This document shows positions 4,737 to 5,752 of a stretch of 5,752 nucleotides of DNA, piece by piece (within the stretch, counting starts at the first letter, position 1; the number at the start of each line of letters is the position of its first letter). The notes under the pieces are model-generated. The model was not told the origin of the DNA. It worked only from the letters and a program-made list of their open reading frames with translations, and made no database searches. The stretch spans positions 1 through 5,752 of the forward strand of contig DAOUVR010000079.1 of assembly GCA_030667555.1 (NCBI GenBank), written 5' to 3'. The stretch is from Dehalococcoidia bacterium. GTDB lineage: Bacteria > Chloroflexota > Dehalococcoidia > E44-bin15. The translations under genes and the position numbers were made by a program.

Positions 4737-4773
4737 GCCTAGAGCCTTCGGCTCTAGGCTGCCCTCTATTTTC
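4737..4773 (+). terminator. Likely intrinsic terminator downstream of hicA
   Basis: GCCTAGAGCC (4737-4746) is perfectly complementary to GGCTCTAGGC (4750-4759) around a 3-nt TTC loop. A T-rich stretch (TATTTT, 4768-4773) follows after a gap of 8 nt, which is longer than ideal. The stem is strong, so termination of the hicBA transcript before sbcD is likely though not certain. Confidence 0.55.
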
Positions 4774-4774
4774 A

Positions 4775-4813
4775 TGATTCGTTTTTAACTAGTAGGCCAT
4801 GAGAGTTTTTTAG
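4775..4813 (+). repeat. Copy D: tentative decayed glyQS tail and sbcD start
   Basis: Read in the sbcD frame, TGA TTC GTT TTT AAC TAG TAG GCC ATG AGA... lines up codon by codon with copy B (TGG CTC GGT TTC GAC GAG TAG GCG GTG CGA): 21 of 30 bases agree, 4775-4804 against 2910-2939, with the same 3-nt gap between stop and start. ATG AGA GTT TTT TAG (4799-4813) then looks like an aborted sbcD start six codons before the real one. The sequence is T-rich and short, so chance similarity remains possible. Confidence 0.4.
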
Positions 4814-4816
4814 ATT

Positions 4817-5752
4817 ATGAGAATCCTGCACTTCGCCGACCTGCACCTGGGGGTGGAGAACTACGGGCGCATCGACCCGCAGACCGGTCTGTCATCACGC
4901 CTCGGCGACTTCCTGTCAGCCTTTGACGAGGTGGTGGAATACGCCCTGAATGAGAGTATCGACCTCGTCCTTTTCTGCGGCGACGCCTATAAGAGCCGCG
5001 AGCCGTCACAGACCCACCAGCGGGAGTTCGCCAGGCGCATCTGGCGACTGGCCTCAAATGACATCCCGGTCTTTCTCCTTATCGGCAACCACGACCTCCC
5101 CAATGCCATCGGCCGCGCCACCAGCATAGAGATCTTTCAAACCCTGGCTATACCCAACGTTACCGTAGCCAACCGCCCCGGCACCCACCGAATTGAGACC
5201 AAAGCAGGCCCCCTACAGGTGGTTGCCCTGCCCTGGGCGAGGAGGGGCGCCCTGCTCAGCAGGGAGGAGACGAAGAACCTTACCCTCGATGAGCTCAATG
5301 AGAGGCTGGAGCAAATACTCACCGAGCGCATCATGGCAGAGGTAGAGGGTCTTGACCCCAATCTGCCGGCGATACTGGCTGCACACGTCTTCGTCCACGG
5401 CGCCCAGACCGGCTCGGAGAGAAGCATGATAATGGGGCATGACTATATGCTGCTGCACAGCAGCGTGGCCAACCCCGCCTTCGATTATGTCGCCCTGGGT
5501 CACATCCACAAGTCCCAGGTACTGGGCGAGAATCCGCCAGTGGTCTATGCCGGGAGCCTGGAGCGCATCGACTTCAGCGAGGAGGAAGACAAGAAGGGGT
5601 TCTACGTTGTAGAGATAGGTACAGACAGGCAGGTGCCTTATGAATTCCAACCGGTGCAGGCGCGCCGCTTCCTCACTATCAAGGTCAACGTGCCTCCCCT
5701 GGAGCCCGACCCCACCCAGGCGGTGCTCGAGGCCATCGCCATGCACGAGATA
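4817..5752 (+). CDS. sbcD: Exonuclease SbcD (Mre11-type nuclease subunit), C-terminus cut by window edge
   Basis: SbcD is the Mn-dependent nuclease subunit of the SbcCD complex, which trims DNA ends and opens hairpins and protein-blocked ends; its partner is the SMC-like ATPase SbcC, often encoded just downstream (not visible here). The 312 codons seen contain all phosphoesterase motifs: ADLHLG (7-12; D8, H10), CGDAYKS (54-60; D56), GNHDLP (90-95; N91, H92), AAHVFVHG (188-195; H190) and ALGHIHKS (226-233; H229, H231), followed by VVYAGSLERIDFSEE (242-256), where the capping domain begins. Full-length family members are about 380-420 residues. ATG 4817 gives the standard MRILHFADLH start, but its Shine-Dalgarno signal is poor. 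An in-frame ATG at 4799 is followed by TAG and cannot be the start. The gene is intact as far as visible. Confidence 0.94.
   Translation, partial: MRILHFADLHLGVENYGRIDPQTGLSSRLGDFLSAFDEVVEYALNESIDLVLFCGDAYKSREPSQTHQREFARRIWRLASNDIPVFLLIGNHDLPNAIGRATSIEIFQTLAIPNVTVANRPGTHRIETKAGPLQVVALPWARRGALLSREETKNLTLDELNERLEQILTERIMAEVEGLDPNLPAILAAHVFVHGAQTGSERSMIMGHDYMLLHSSVANPAFDYVALGHIHKSQVLGENPPVVYAGSLERIDFSEEEDKKGFYVVEIGTDRQVPYEFQPVQARRFLTIKVNVPPLEPDPTQAVLEAIAMHEI

Noticed and set aside
5213..5746. 177-codon minus-strand ORF inside sbcD.
   Set aside because: Antisense shadow of the SbcD phosphoesterase domain, whose motifs are all intact on the plus strand.

Overview
The window looks like a chromosomal stretch of an uncultured or little-studied bacterium, most likely of the Dehalococcoidia/Chloroflexota type. 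The reasons are indirect: a single-chain (alpha2-type) glycyl-tRNA synthetase, TTG/GTG starts beside ATG, GC-rich housekeeping genes, and two kinds of GC-rich intergenic repeat that I recall, without a database check, as common in such genomes. TGA, TAG and TAA all occur as natural stops, so the standard code applies. I see no rRNA, tRNA, CRISPR array, integrase or transposase.

Layout. Positions 1-561 (minus strand) hold a metallo-beta-lactamase-fold hydrolase that runs off the left edge. Positions 562-1036 are a divergent intergenic region without a convincing gene but packed with inverted repeats and one GC-rich hairpin element. Positions 1037-2389 (plus) hold glycyl-tRNA synthetase (glyQS). 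Positions 2390-4816 are an accessory region holding, all on the plus strand, a hicB-hicA toxin-antitoxin pair whose toxin has a nonsense codon, a DinB-superfamily gene, a DUF167/YggU gene, an imperfect palindromic repeat and a second, intact hicB-hicA pair. Positions 4817-5752 hold the first 312 codons of sbcD (Mre11-type nuclease), cut by the right edge.

The most interesting signal is what separates these accessory genes. Degenerate copies of the last codons of glyQS recur after the first hicBA pair (2880-2930) and after the DinB gene (3548-3580), and a weaker one lies just before sbcD (4775-4795). Each keeps the glyQS reading frame up to a stop codon. Three of the sites also carry something like an sbcD start: a clear 15-codon fragment at 3603-3650, and short start-like sequences exactly 3 nt after the stop at 2934 and 4799. 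The simplest reading is that the ancestral order was glyQS directly followed by sbcD, and that small gene modules entered this junction repeatedly. Each entry would have left a scar made of a glyQS 3' end and sometimes an sbcD 5' end, probably from diverged relatives.

The genes do not form one pathway. GlyRS charges tRNA, SbcD would act with SbcC on DNA ends and hairpins, the hicBA modules are self-contained units with their own extended -10 promoters, and the DinB and DUF167 genes are single passengers of unproven function.
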